DNA from: Aeromonas caviae
Lineage (GTDB): Bacteria > Pseudomonadota > Gammaproteobacteria > Enterobacterales > Aeromonadaceae
Assembly (NCBI RefSeq): GCF_000819785.1
Contig: NZ_CDBK01000042.1
Coordinates: forward strand, 1 to 64,000
DNA length: 64,000 nt
Direction of reading: 5' to 3'
Shown: positions 16,924 to 27,055 of the stretch, piece after piece
How positions within the stretch are numbered: the first letter of the stretch is position 1
How the letters are laid out: each line of letters starts with the position of its first letter
Notes under the pieces: generated by a model
Told to the model about the DNA's origin: nothing
Database searches by the model: none
The model's input: only the letters and a program-made list of their open reading frames with translations
Made by a program: the position numbers and the translations under genes

Positions 16924-17889
16924 CTATTCCCGCTCCTTGACGTAGGGGGTGCCGAGGGCCTTGGGGGCCACCGCCTTGCCGATGAAACCGGCCAGCAGGA
17001 AGACCGTCAGGATGTAGGGCAGCGCCTCGATGGCCTGCACCGGGATCGGGAAATCGCCGATGCTGACCCCTTGCAGCCGGATGGCGACCGCGTCGAGGAA
17101 GCCGAACAGCAGACAGGCCGCCATGGCGTTCCAGGGGCGCCACTTGCCGAACACCAGGGCCGCCAGCGCCATGAAGCCCTTGCCCGCGCTCATGTTGGGG
17201 ATGAACTGGGCGGTCTGGGCCACCGCCAGATAGGTGCCCCCGATCCCCGCCAGCAGGCCACCGATGATGAGGGCGGTGTAGCGCATCCGCACCACGGAGA
17301 TGCCTGCGGTATCCACCGCGGCCGGGGCCTCGCCCACCGCCCGCAGCCGCAGGCCGAAGCGGGTGCGGAACAGCACCCACCAGGCCAGGGGTACGGCGGC
17401 GAAGGCCACGTACTCCAGCAGGGAGTGACCGCTCAAGAGCTCGCTGTAGAGCTGGCCGATGACGGGCACGTCATAGAGCTCCTTGGCATAGGGCAGGTCG
17501 ATGGGGGCGAAGCGCGCCGCGCCGGAGAGCGCCGGGGTCTGGCCCCCCTGATCGAACCAGTAGCGCCCCAGGGTCACGGTGAGACCGGCCGCCAGGATGT
17601 TGATGGCCATGCCGCTCACCACCTGATCACCCCGGTGGGTGATGGTGGCGAAGCCGTGCAGCAGGGCGAACAGGATGGAGATCCCCACCCCGACCCCCAG
17701 CCCAATCCAGGCGGAACCGGTGACGGCGGCCGCGGCGGCGCTGGCGAAGGCCGCCGCCAGCAGCTTGCCCTCCAGGGCGATGTTGACCACCCCGGAGCGT
17801 TCGCAAAACATGCCCGCCATGGCCGCCAGAATGAGCGGCGGCGCGGTGCGGATGGTCGCATCCAGCATCAAAATCAGCATTTCGAACAT
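16924..17889 (-). CDS. ABC transporter permease, nucleoside/simple-sugar family (YufQ/NupQ-like)
   Basis: 321-aa inner-membrane permease of the BPD_transp_2 family with about eight or nine membrane segments. Characteristic stretches are [20 protein letters not shown] near residue 27 and [22 protein letters not shown] near residue 195. These match the second permease of BMP-family nucleoside importers (B. subtilis YufQ/NupQ). It is the last gene of the operon substrate-binding protein, ATPase, mini-ORF, permease, permease. The start lies two bases after the preceding permease stop, with AAAGGAG upstream, so translation is coupled. Confidence 0.88.
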   Translation of the reverse strand: MFEMLILMLDATIRTAPPLILAAMAGMFCERSGVVNIALEGKLLAAAFASAAAAAVTGSAWIGLGVGVGISILFALLHGFATITHRGDQVVSGMAINILAAGLTVTLGRYWFDQGGQTPALSGAARFAPIDLPYAKELYDVPVIGQLYSELLSGHSLLEYVAFAAVPLAWWVLFRTRFGLRLRAVGEAPAAVDTAGISVVRMRYTALIIGGLLAGIGGTYLAVAQTAQFIPNMSAGKGFMALAALVFGKWRPWNAMAACLLFGFLDAVAIRLQGVSIGDFPIPVQAIEALPYILTVFLLAGFIGKAVAPKALGTPYVKERE

Positions 17890-17891
17890 GG

Positions 17892-19010
17892 TCAGGCTCC
17901 TTTGACTTGCGCGGCTGAGCGGTTGGCGAAGGCCAGGTAGGCCTGCTCGATGCGCGGACGCAGCATGTGCTCCAGGGCGCCGCAGAACAGGATCACCAGA
18001 CCCTGCAGCACCACGACGATGTTGCGATCCACCCCGAATTCGAAGCTCAGCTCGGCGCCGCCCTGATAGAGGAAGCCGAACAGCAGGCTGGCGATGATGA
18101 CGCCGACCGGGTGGTTGCGACCCATCAGGGCCACCGCGATACCGGTGAAGCCGAAGCCTTCCACGAAGTTGAGCTTGATCTGGTGCAGCTCACCCTGCAG
18201 CACGTTGAGGGCGAAGAAGCCCGCCAGCATGCCGGAGATCACCATGGCCAGGATCACCACCTTGGGGTAGGAGATGCCCGCATAGGCGGAGGCGCTCTGA
18301 CTGGCCCCCACCGAGCGGATCTCGTAGCCCCAGCGGGTATGCCAGATGAAGACCCAGACCAGGGCCGCACAGATCAGCGCCCAGAAGAAGCTGATGTTGA
18401 GCGGGCTGTTCGGCACCGTCACGCCGACCGCCGCCAGCAGCTCGCTCATCTTCGGCAGCCAGCTCGCCATGGCGAACACCTTGCTCTCGGTGGCCATGGA
18501 TCCTGGCGGCTTGAAGACGTCGACCAGCAGGTAGGCCATCAGCGAGGCGGCGATGAAGTTGAACATGATGGTGGTGATGACGATGTGGCTGCCCCGCTTG
18601 GCTTGCAGCCAGGCCGGGATGAAGGCCCAGGCAGCGCCGAACAGGCCGCCGGCGATGATGGCGAGCGGCAGCAAGAGGGCGAACGGCAGCACGTCCCCGA
18701 GCAGCAGACAGACCAGACCGACCCCGAGGCCGCCGATATAGGCCTGCCCTTCACCGCCGATGTTGAACAGGCCGGCGTGGAAGGCCACCGCCACCGCCAG
18801 ACCGGTGAAGATGAAACCGGTGGCGTAGTAGAGGGTGAAGCCTATCCCCTCGCCGGTGCCGAAGGCGCCGTACCACATGATTTCGGCTGCCTCGATGGGG
18901 CTGATGTCGAGGTAATAGAACAGGATGGCCGACACCAGGAAGGCCAGCAGGATATTGACTGCGGGCAGCACGCCCACGGATATCCAGGCAGGAACACGTG
19001 CTTGGCTCAT
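17892..19010 (-). CDS. ABC transporter permease, nucleoside/simple-sugar family (YufP/NupP-like)
   Basis: 372-aa inner-membrane permease of the BPD_transp_2 family, the first permease of a BMP-type nucleoside importer. It has about ten hydrophobic segments and the landmarks FHAGLFNIGGEGQAYIGGLG near residue 80, TRWGYEIRSVGASQSASAYAG near residue 225 and GFGFTGIAVALMGRNHP near residue 285. The start ATG at 19010 overlaps the stop of a 28-codon mini-ORF (ATGA) that itself overlaps the ATPase stop. The SD AAGGAGG lies inside that mini-ORF. Confidence 0.9.
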   Translation of the reverse strand: MSQARVPAWISVGVLPAVNILLAFLVSAILFYYLDISPIEAAEIMWYGAFGTGEGIGFTLYYATGFIFTGLAVAVAFHAGLFNIGGEGQAYIGGLGVGLVCLLLGDVLPFALLLPLAIIAGGLFGAAWAFIPAWLQAKRGSHIVITTIMFNFIAASLMAYLLVDVFKPPGSMATESKVFAMASWLPKMSELLAAVGVTVPNSPLNISFFWALICAALVWVFIWHTRWGYEIRSVGASQSASAYAGISYPKVVILAMVISGMLAGFFALNVLQGELHQIKLNFVEGFGFTGIAVALMGRNHPVGVIIASLLFGFLYQGGAELSFEFGVDRNIVVVLQGLVILFCGALEHMLRPRIEQAYLAFANRSAAQVKGA

Positions 19011-19089
19011 GAATGGGCCTCCTTGATATCGTCGGGGACTGGTGTGTTGACCATCATCAGGCCGAATCCGTTACAAGTGGTTGTGACCT

Positions 19090-19093
<4 letters not shown>
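19007..19093 (-). CDS. 28-aa mini-ORF, apparent duplication of the ATPase C-terminal tail
   Basis: A short frame, ATG to TGA, fills the space between the ATPase and the first permease and overlaps both by the sequence ATGA. Its product reads MKVTTTCNGFGLMMVNTPVP then DDIKEAHS. The segment GLMMVNTPVPDD parallels the end of the upstream ATPase, GLMMANIVPDD, and the flanking ribosome-binding and stop sequences are also alike. It therefore looks like a tandem duplication of the last part of the ATPase gene that has stayed open. A function as a peptide is doubtful. Its more likely value is to keep ribosomes moving from the ATPase to the permease. Confidence 0.5.
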
Positions 19094-20667
<1,574 letters not shown>

Positions 20668-20699
20668 GATGCAGTCCTTGCGGGTCATGAAGTAGAGAC

Positions 20700-20724
20700 T
20701 AAAAACCGGCCCGTACGGGCCGGT
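20700..20724 (-). terminator. Intra-operon terminator after the substrate-binding protein gene
   Basis: ACCGGCCCGTACGGGCCGGT is a perfect 20-base palindrome followed on the minus strand by TTTTT. It lies between the substrate-binding protein gene and the ATPase gene. Partial read-through would explain more binding protein than membrane complex, as is common in ABC importers. Confidence 0.8.
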
Positions 20725-20764
20725 CTGGATTGAGAGTCGTAGCAGAGACTCAGTACTTGCAGGA

Positions 20765-21763
20765 TCAGTACTTACAGGAGTTGTCGCTCATGTAGTCGTG
20801 CACCTTGATCTTGCCGGCGATGATGTCGGCCTTGATGGCTTCGACCTTGGCCTTCATCTCCGGGGTGATCAGCTTGGCGTTGTTCTCGTCCAGCGCCCAG
20901 TCAACCCCGCCTTCGGCCAGACCCAGGGACTGGATGCCCGGCTTCCAGCTGCCCTTGGCGGCGTCATCCCAGCTCTTGTACGCGGCCAGACCCACGGACT
21001 TGACCATGGAGGTCAGCATGGTGCCCGGTTGCAGGTGGTTCTGGTTGGAATCCACACCGATGGCCAGCTTGCCTTCGTCCTTGGCAGCCTGATAGACACC
21101 GATACCGGTGCCACCGGCGGCGGCATAGACCACATCGGCGCCCTTGGCGAACTGGGACTTGGCCAGTTCTGCACCCTTGGCCGGGTCGGCGAAGGCTGCC
21201 GGGGTGGAGCCGGTCATGTTCTGATAGACGTCGATCTTCGGATTGATGTACTTGGCGCCCTGCTCATAGCCGCACTGGAACTTGCGGATCAGCGGGATGT
21301 CCATGCCGCCCACGAAGCCGACCTTGCCGGTTTTGGAGGCGATGGCCGCCAGGGCACCCACCAGGAAGGAACCTTCATGCTCCTTGAAGATGAGGGACTG
21401 GACGTTCGGCTTGTCGACCACCATGTCGATGATGGTGAACTGGGTGTTCGGGAACTCGGTGGCAACCTTCTCTACCGCGGAACCCATGTTGAAGCCGACG
21501 GCGACGATGGGGCCGTTGCCACGGCTGGCCAGACGACGCAGGCCCTGCTCGCGCTGGGCTTCGTTCTGGGGTTCGAACTCCTTGACCTTGACGCCTTTGT
21601 CCTTGTTGTAGACTTCGACGCCGTTGCGGAACACGGCTTCGTTGAAGGACTTGTCGAATTTGCCTGCGGTGTCATAGATGACAGCGGGCTCGGAGGCTGC
21701 CTGGGCGGACAGGGCAGCGAGGGTGAGGGCGGCCACGGTGGCCAGCTTGAGCACTTTAGTCAC
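20765..21763 (-). CDS. BMP-family ABC transporter substrate-binding protein (nucleoside)
   Basis: 332-aa periplasmic binding protein of the basic membrane protein (BMP/Med/PnrA) family, which binds purine nucleosides in characterised members. A 23-residue signal peptide (TVAALTLAALSAQA) precedes the mature protein. Family blocks are IYDTAGKFDKSFNEAVFRN, FIIKEHE-like SLIFKEHEGSFLVGALAA, GFVGGMDIPLIRKFQCGY and GVDSNQNHL. The start is the GTG at 21763 with AAGGA seven bases before it; longer upstream frame is unlikely because it would bury the signal peptide. It is first in the importer operon and lies 108 bases downstream of a PurR-like box, which fits purine control. Confidence 0.9.
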   Translation of the reverse strand: MTKVLKLATVAALTLAALSAQAASEPAVIYDTAGKFDKSFNEAVFRNGVEVYNKDKGVKVKEFEPQNEAQREQGLRRLASRGNGPIVAVGFNMGSAVEKVATEFPNTQFTIIDMVVDKPNVQSLIFKEHEGSFLVGALAAIASKTGKVGFVGGMDIPLIRKFQCGYEQGAKYINPKIDVYQNMTGSTPAAFADPAKGAELAKSQFAKGADVVYAAAGGTGIGVYQAAKDEGKLAIGVDSNQNHLQPGTMLTSMVKSVGLAAYKSWDDAAKGSWKPGIQSLGLAEGGVDWALDENNAKLITPEMKAKVEAIKADIIAGKIKVHDYMSDNSCKY

Positions 21764-22330
21764 GATCGTATCCTTGATTGTTATGTGAGGGTCCACAACC
21801 TGTCTTGGCAGGTCATAAAGCACGCTGGCTAACTGTAAGTGAGCCAGCCCGTTGGTCAAGGGGATCATAGAGGAAAAACGTTTGCGTTAACGGTTTGAAA
21901 TATAAGCAAATTGCCTTATAAGTGTTTGTTTTATGGTGTTTTTGCAGAATTAAATTCCGAGATTAATAGGGCTCGATCGACATTTTTGTTTGGATTCATG
22001 ACGTTAGGCGCAACCGTTTTCCTCCCCTGATGAAAAAACTGGCTTCCATCGGCACCAGCCCTGCGGCCTCATCGACGCCATGTTGGCGGGCGGGCTGGCT
22101 GAGCGCCAGGAGGTCCGCCCGAGGTGTGACAGCCCAAGATGGATGGCTATTTCCCCTCCCAGGGCCGTCGTCTGTGGCCGTTTTTCCTGCTCGCTCGGGG
22201 CCTGCGTGATGGCAAGCACACTCATATGGAAATGCATTGGTGTTTGTCATATGGGTACGCTAGGTTATACCCGGATTAACTTGGCCCCCGGGATGGGGCC
22301 GTATTTTTGACATTTGTTCGGGTGATAAAA
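21764..22330. other. Gene-free interval upstream of nucleoside importer and lipoprotein
   Basis: About 570 bases between divergent genes. The left part holds the importer promoter and a PurR-like box. The middle (about 22000-22250) keeps short minus-strand open frames that resemble no family I know. The right end has a hairpin GGCCCC / GGGGCC at 22282-22299 followed by GTATTTTT, just before the lipoprotein gene; it may be an attenuator or the terminator of an unseen transcript. I see no convincing gene. Confidence 0.6.
21872..21887. promoter_or_regulatory. PurR-like operator
   Basis: Read on the minus strand the site is ACGCAAACGTTTTTCC, matching the PurR consensus AnGCAAnCGnTTnCnT at all but two fixed positions. 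It lies about 110 bases before the start of the nucleoside-binding protein gene. PurR control of a nucleoside importer is biologically sensible. PurR itself is not encoded in this window. Confidence 0.6.
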
Positions 22331-24259
22331 ATGAAAAAAAACGTGCTGAGTATGGCAGTGGCTTGTGTGTTGTCCGGTGTCATGTTGACCGCTTGCGGGG
22401 GCGGTGGTGACGATAACGGTGGTGGCAGCAATGGTGGCAACAACGGCGGTGGCACCGACACCGGCAGCAAGCCTCTTCACACTGCCGTCTTCCTGGATTC
22501 CGTCGTGGGTGGCCTCGACTATCGGTGCAACGATTACACCGGTGTCACCAATGCCAAGGGTGAATTCCTGTTTGATGATGGCGACACCTGCGAATTCGCA
22601 TTGGGCAACCAGCGCCTGGGGGCGGTGACCCTCAAGGCGGGCAACTCGCTGGTGACCCCTTACACCCTGGCGGGTGACGACAAGGAGAAAGCGATCCGCA
22701 TTGCGGCATTGCTGCAGACGCTCGACAGCGACAGCAATCCGGAGAACGGCATCACCCTCGACAAGGCGCAGGTCGCGCAACTGGGGATCGTCGAACTGGG
22801 TAGCGATGACGCCTTCAACACCTCCCTGGTCGAGGCGCTGAAAACAGCGGGCCTCACCAAGGCCGTCGTCTCTCTGGCTGCGGCGAAAGCCCACCTCTCC
22901 GCCACCCTGGCTGGCGTCAATGGCCGCTCCGTGGCGGTCGACAAGGTGCTGAGCGATCTGCAGGGACTGACCGATCTGAAAAACCTGGACGTCGAGAGCA
23001 AGTTCAAGGAGTACAAGGAGACCCTGCAGGCCGAGACCGGTGAGAGCGGCAAGGCCGATCGCCAGATCGTGCTGGCCATGCTGACTATGCTGGAGGTGAC
23101 CAACAACCCCGTGGTGGCTGAACGCCTGGCCTTCACCTCGTCCGCCATTGGCAGTGGTTACAGCACCAGCCTGGCCAAGGTGATGGATGTCATCATCCAT
23201 ACCCCCGGCACCGCCTCCGTGGCGCTCAAAGGTGGCAAGGGATATACCCGTGACGTGGCCAAGCTGATGGGCGCCTATGCCGACAGCCTGGAAAACGTCG
23301 CGGCTGCCCTGGCCGATATCCAGGATCCGGATTACAGCGCCACCTATGGCGATGACGATACCGTCACCCTCAACCTCGACGGTGCCAAGGCCCTGCGGGC
23401 CTCGGCGATGGCGATGGCATCGGCCCTCAACATCGCCGCCTCCTACCAGTACGGTCCGGACAGCGCCTATGTCACCCAGCAGGAAGAAGTGACCTTGCCG
23501 CGTATGCACATCAAGGACACCTGGGGCATGCAGCCGACCACCACCTATGAAGAGAGCAGCAGCACCTTCGAGACCCAGTTCAGTCAGCAGGAAATCGAGC
23601 CGGATGCGCTGGTGGCGCACGCCGATTTCTTCCGTTTGACCGACGATGCCAAGGCACGGTTGGCCAAGGCCAAGTCGCAGTTGAAGGATGCGGTGAGCCT
23701 CGCTCTGACCATCGATCAGAGCAAGCTGGACGAATCGTTGACCCAGGATGAGATCGAGGCCAATGCCGCGACTCTCAAGGAGCTGGCGAACCACTTTGCA
23801 GGCACTGTGCCCACTATCCAGTGGGAAAGCATCGAGACCCGATACGTCAATACCGGCATGGGCTGGCAGCCTCAAGAGGTGGGGGTGAAGTACAACATCA
23901 ATGTGCTGCCGTTCTTCGATGAGATGCTGGATCGCAGTGACATGACCATCAAGGTGACCGGCGGCTGTGATGGCGCCGTGGGGGCGCGGGATGCCGAGCT
24001 GTCCAAGGCCATGGGAGAGCCCATGTGTCTCATCACGAGCGACGAGTTCAAGGCACTTGCCCAGAGCGATCGCGGCGCACTGAAGTACATCGGCTGGATG
24101 CAGGAAGATCAGGAGAGCCACACCGCCATCTATGCCAAGGGGGTGGGTTATGACTGGTCAACCCAGATGACGCCGGTGGCCGGGTCGACCTTTGACAAGG
24201 TATTCGTCTCCTGTACCGACCTGGATGACAACAAGGTCAGCTGTGCCGATCAGCTGTAA
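22331..24259 (+). CDS. Large lipoprotein of unknown function
   Basis: 642-aa predicted lipoprotein. The signal peptide has lipobox LTAC with Cys22 as the lipidation site, followed by a glycine/asparagine/aspartate-rich linker (about residues 23-45). The next segment (FLDSVVGGLDYRC, then GEFLFDDGDTCEFALGNQRLG) is the beta-sandwich lead-in seen in many Shewanella/Vibrio surface lipoproteins, with paired cysteines. The remainder is helical and acidic, with no enzyme motif. Two cysteines near the end (SCTDLDDNKVSC) may form a disulfide. The start ATG has a weak upstream SD (GGGTGA). A small exported protein gene overlaps its 3' end by 17 bases, so the two may work together. Function not recognised. 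Confidence 0.8.
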   Translation: MKKNVLSMAVACVLSGVMLTACGGGGDDNGGGSNGGNNGGGTDTGSKPLHTAVFLDSVVGGLDYRCNDYTGVTNAKGEFLFDDGDTCEFALGNQRLGAVTLKAGNSLVTPYTLAGDDKEKAIRIAALLQTLDSDSNPENGITLDKAQVAQLGIVELGSDDAFNTSLVEALKTAGLTKAVVSLAAAKAHLSATLAGVNGRSVAVDKVLSDLQGLTDLKNLDVESKFKEYKETLQAETGESGKADRQIVLAMLTMLEVTNNPVVAERLAFTSSAIGSGYSTSLAKVMDVIIHTPGTASVALKGGKGYTRDVAKLMGAYADSLENVAAALADIQDPDYSATYGDDDTVTLNLDGAKALRASAMAMASALNIAASYQYGPDSAYVTQQEEVTLPRMHIKDTWGMQPTTTYEESSSTFETQFSQQEIEPDALVAHADFFRLTDDAKARLAKAKSQLKDAVSLALTIDQSKLDESLTQDEIEANAATLKELANHFAGTVPTIQWESIETRYVNTGMGWQPQEVGVKYNINVLPFFDEMLDRSDMTIKVTGGCDGAVGARDAELSKAMGEPMCLITSDEFKALAQSDRGALKYIGWMQEDQESHTAIYAKGVGYDWSTQMTPVAGSTFDKVFVSCTDLDDNKVSCADQL

Positions 24260-24725
24260 ACCAGTGGGAGCGCTCCTGACGGGGGCGCTCCTGTTGTGGA
24301 TGCCGGTGGCACAGGCTGCCGGCATGCTGACGCGCTACACCGATTATCGGGAGCGTGTCTTCGATCGTCAGGGTCAGTTGCAATATCAATTGACCACCCA
24401 CGAATACTTGCAGCGGATGCCCAGCGGGCGTCCGTCATTGTCCAGTCTGTTTGCGTTGCGAGAGATGCAACGAGCATCACTGCAGCTCAAGCAGGGCACC
24501 TTGATGGTGAATGACGTCATCGTGCGCTTCGAGCATGGGCATTATCAGGACGGCATGCTGGTGATGGGGAACACGGAAGTGACCCTGCCTGAGGGCCGCA
24601 TGCTGGCCGCTTCACTGCGATTTGATCCCGTCCAGCAGGTGCTGGATGCCCCCCGCGCCCGGTTGCTCAGCTTTTCCGGTGAGGTACTGGGCCAATACCG
24701 GGACTATCACCGCCCCCTTCGTTGA
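24243..24725 (+). CDS. Small exported protein, faint LptC-like pattern
   Basis: 160-aa protein with a signal peptide ending near VAQAAG (about residue 27). Translation most likely starts at the GTG at 24243, five bases after AAGGT and inside the end of the preceding lipoprotein gene, giving a 17-base overlap and translational coupling. The mature part has alternating beta-strand character. The stretch YTDYRERVFDRQGQLQYQLT resembles the first strands of LptC/LptA-type beta-jellyroll proteins, where a variable, glycine-turn and Y-x-L pattern recurs. That likeness is weak. I do not recognise the family with confidence. It may assist the neighbouring lipoprotein at the envelope. Confidence 0.6.
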   Translation: MPISCKPVGALLTGALLLWMPVAQAAGMLTRYTDYRERVFDRQGQLQYQLTTHEYLQRMPSGRPSLSSLFALREMQRASLQLKQGTLMVNDVIVRFEHGHYQDGMLVMGNTEVTLPEGRMLAASLRFDPVQQVLDAPRARLLSFSGEVLGQYRDYHRPLR

Positions 24726-24734
24726 TCCTGCCGG

Positions 24735-24763
24735 TTGGTCTCTGGCGGCTCAGGCCGTATAAT
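24735..24763 (+). promoter_or_regulatory. uvrD promoter
   Basis: TTGGTC (24735-24740) and TATAAT (24758-24763) are separated by 17 bases, a near-consensus sigma-70 promoter. Transcription would begin around 24770, at the left edge of the SOS box. Confidence 0.75.
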
Positions 24764-24769
24764 CCCCGC

Positions 24770-24785
24770 CTGTATAAATAAACAG
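24770..24785. promoter_or_regulatory. LexA (SOS) box of uvrD
   Basis: CTGTATAAATAAACAG is a perfect CTG-N10-CAG SOS box with an AT-rich centre. It begins about seven bases after the -10 hexamer and ends within the uvrD ribosome-binding site (AGGAG at 24784). LexA bound here would block promoter clearance, as for uvrD in E. coli. Confidence 0.88.
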
Positions 24786-24793
24786 GAGTGGTG

Positions 24794-26965
24794 ATGGACG
24801 TTTCAACCCTGCTCGACGGGCTCAATGACAAGCAAAGAGACGCGGTGGCGGCCCCCCGTTGCAACCTGCTGGTGCTGGCCGGTGCCGGTTCGGGCAAGAC
24901 CCGGGTACTGGTGCACCGTATCGCCTGGCTGATGCAGGTGGAACGCTGTTCACCCTTCTCCATCATCGCGGTGACCTTTACCAACAAGGCGGCGGCCGAG
25001 ATGCGCGGCCGGGTCGAGAAAGTGATCGGCGACGGCGTGCGCGGCATGTGGATCGGCACCTTCCACGGCATCGCCCACCGCCTGCTGCGGGCCCACCATC
25101 TGGATGCGGGCCTGCCGCAGGATTTCCAGATCCTCGACTCCGACGACCAGTACCGCCTCATTCGCCGGGTGCTCAAGGCGCTCAATCTGGACGAGAAGCA
25201 CTGGGCCCCGCGCGCCGTGATGGGCTACATCAACGGCAAGAAAGATGAAGGGCTGCGCCCCGGCGACATCGATCTCTACGGCGACCCCGTCACTCGCACC
25301 TATCAGCAGATCTACAAGACCTATCAGGAGACCTGCGATCGCTCCGGGCTGGTGGACTTTGCCGAACTCCTGCTGCGCGCCCACGAGCTGTGGCTGGGCA
25401 AGCCCCACATCCTCGAGCACTACCGCGACCGCTTCCAGAACATCCTGGTGGACGAGTTCCAGGATACCAACGGCATCCAGTACGCCTGGCTGCGGATGCT
25501 GGCAGGGGATTCCGGCAAGGTGATGATCGTCGGTGACGATGACCAGTCCATCTACGGCTGGCGCGGCGCCAAGATTGAGAACATCCAGCGCTTCCTGACC
25601 GACTATGAGGGGGCGCAGACCATCCGCCTGGAGCAGAACTACCGCTCCACCGCGAATATCCTGAAAGCCGCCAACAGCGTCATCGCCAACAATGCGGAGC
25701 GCCTTGGCAAGGAGCTGTGGACCGAAGGGGCCGAGGGCGAGCCGATTTCGCTGTACGCCGCCTTCAACGAGGTGGACGAGGCCCGCTTCGTGGTCGGCCG
25801 CCTCAAGGATTGGAAAGAGAAGGGGGGTCTGCTCGCCGACTGCGCCATCCTCTATCGTTCCAACGCCCAGTCCCGGGTGCTGGAAGAGGCGCTGATGCAG
25901 GACGCCATGCCCTATCGCATCTACGGCGGCCTGCGCTTCTTCGAGCGCCAGGAAATCAAGGACGCCATGGCCTACCTGCGCCTTATCAACAACCGGGGCG
26001 ACGACGCCAGTTTCGAGCGGGTGGTCAATACGCCGACCCGCGGCATCGGCGATCGCACCCTGGAGATCTTGCGTAACAACGCCCGCGATCAGGGCCAGAA
26101 CCTGTGGCAGTCCGCCAAGACCCTGCTTAACGACAAGGTGCTGACCGGCCGCGCCGGCAACGCGGTGCGCGGCTTTGTGGATCTCATCGACACGCTGGAG
26201 GAACAGGTCTCCCTGCTGCCCCTGCACCAGCAGGCGGACATCGCCATCCAGCATTCCGGCCTCAAGGCGATGTATCTGGCGGAGAAGGGCGAGAAATCCC
26301 AGGCGCGGGTAGAGAACCTGGACGAACTGGTCACCGCCTGCCGCCAGTACCAGCGCCCGGATGAGCTGGAGGACATGAGCGATCTCTCCGCCTTCCTCGC
26401 CCACGCGGCGCTGGAATCCGGCGAGAATCAGGCGGACGAATATGCCGATGCGGTGCAGCTGATGACCTTGCACAGCGCCAAGGGGCTGGAATATCCCCTG
26501 GTGCTGCTGGTCGGCGTCGAGGAAGGCATGTTCCCCAGCCAGCAATCCACCGAGGAGTCGGGGCGGCTGGAAGAGGAGCGCCGCCTCTGTTACGTGGGCA
26601 TGACCCGCGCCATGGAGAAGCTCTACATCTGTTATGCCGAGAGCCGCCGCATCTACGGCCGCGAGATGTTCCACAAGCCGAGCCGTTTTATCCGCGAGAT
26701 GCCCGCCGAGTGTCTGGAAGAGATCCGGCTGCGCACTCAGGTCAGCCGCCCCACCCAGTACGGCCGCTTTAGCCAGAACGAGGTGCAGCAGAGCTTCGAC
26801 GCCAGCGGCATCAAGCTCGGCCAGCGGGTGCTCCATCCAAAATTCGGCGAAGGGATAGTGCTCAACTTCGAAGGGGTCGGCCAGCAGAGCCGGGTGCAGA
26901 TCCAGTTCGACGACGTCGGCGCCAAGTGGCTGGTGACGGCGTATGCCCGCCTTGAGGCGCTGTAA
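24794..26965 (+). CDS. uvrD: DNA helicase II
   Basis: 723-aa superfamily 1A 3'-5' DNA helicase acting in nucleotide excision repair, mismatch repair and replication-fork clearance. It matches E. coli UvrD (720 aa) from end to end. Motif I is GAGSGKT at residues 30-36, motif II is DEFQDT from residue 220, motif III is GDDDQSIYGWRGA from residue 247, and QNYRST, TLHSAKGLEYP and YVGMTRAMEKL follow. The C-terminal tudor-like segment LGQRVLHPKFGEGIVLNFEG is intact. The ATG at 24794 follows AGGAG. It is SOS-regulated by the overlapping LexA box. A decayed second copy of bases 26828-26912 lies about 570 bases downstream. Confidence 0.98.
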   Translation: MDVSTLLDGLNDKQRDAVAAPRCNLLVLAGAGSGKTRVLVHRIAWLMQVERCSPFSIIAVTFTNKAAAEMRGRVEKVIGDGVRGMWIGTFHGIAHRLLRAHHLDAGLPQDFQILDSDDQYRLIRRVLKALNLDEKHWAPRAVMGYINGKKDEGLRPGDIDLYGDPVTRTYQQIYKTYQETCDRSGLVDFAELLLRAHELWLGKPHILEHYRDRFQNILVDEFQDTNGIQYAWLRMLAGDSGKVMIVGDDDQSIYGWRGAKIENIQRFLTDYEGAQTIRLEQNYRSTANILKAANSVIANNAERLGKELWTEGAEGEPISLYAAFNEVDEARFVVGRLKDWKEKGGLLADCAILYRSNAQSRVLEEALMQDAMPYRIYGGLRFFERQEIKDAMAYLRLINNRGDDASFERVVNTPTRGIGDRTLEILRNNARDQGQNLWQSAKTLLNDKVLTGRAGNAVRGFVDLIDTLEEQVSLLPLHQQADIAIQHSGLKAMYLAEKGEKSQARVENLDELVTACRQYQRPDELEDMSDLSAFLAHAALESGENQADEYADAVQLMTLHSAKGLEYPLVLLVGVEEGMFPSQQSTEESGRLEEERRLCYVGMTRAMEKLYICYAESRRIYGREMFHKPSRFIREMPAECLEEIRLRTQVSRPTQYGRFSQNEVQQSFDASGIKLGQRVLHPKFGEGIVLNFEGVGQQSRVQIQFDDVGAKWLVTAYARLEAL

Positions 26966-26990
26966 GGCGCAGCGCTCTCGCCATCAATAT

Positions 26991-27015
26991 AAAAGGAGCC
27001 GTTGGCTCCTTTTTT
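26991..27015 (+). terminator. uvrD terminator
   Basis: Stem AAAAGGAGCC / GGCTCCTTTT with a three-base loop and a T run, 25 bases after the uvrD stop. Confidence 0.92.
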
Positions 27016-27024
27016 GTCAGGACT

Positions 27025-27055
27025 GTAGGTTCGATTAGCGAAGCGTAATCGGACG
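27025..27055 (+). repeat. GTAG-type palindromic repeat, left copy
   Basis: This 31-base stretch starts GTAGGTTCGATTAGCGAAGC and contains an internal hairpin (CGATTAGC / GC-TAATCG type). It recurs in inverted orientation at 29299-29329 with 30 of 31 bases identical. A GTAG start plus a short imperfect palindrome is typical of REP-like elements mobilised by RAYT transposases in some gammaproteobacteria; no RAYT gene is present here. Confidence 0.8.

Noticed and set aside
20751-20780. Short direct repeat CAGTACTTNCAGGA at the end of the binding-protein gene
   Set aside because: A two-copy 14-base repeat next to a stop codon has no evident function and could be slippage.
21996-22250. Minus-strand frames of 77-84 aa upstream of the nucleoside importer
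   Set aside because: Two frames overlap each other, neither has a convincing start or recognisable sequence.
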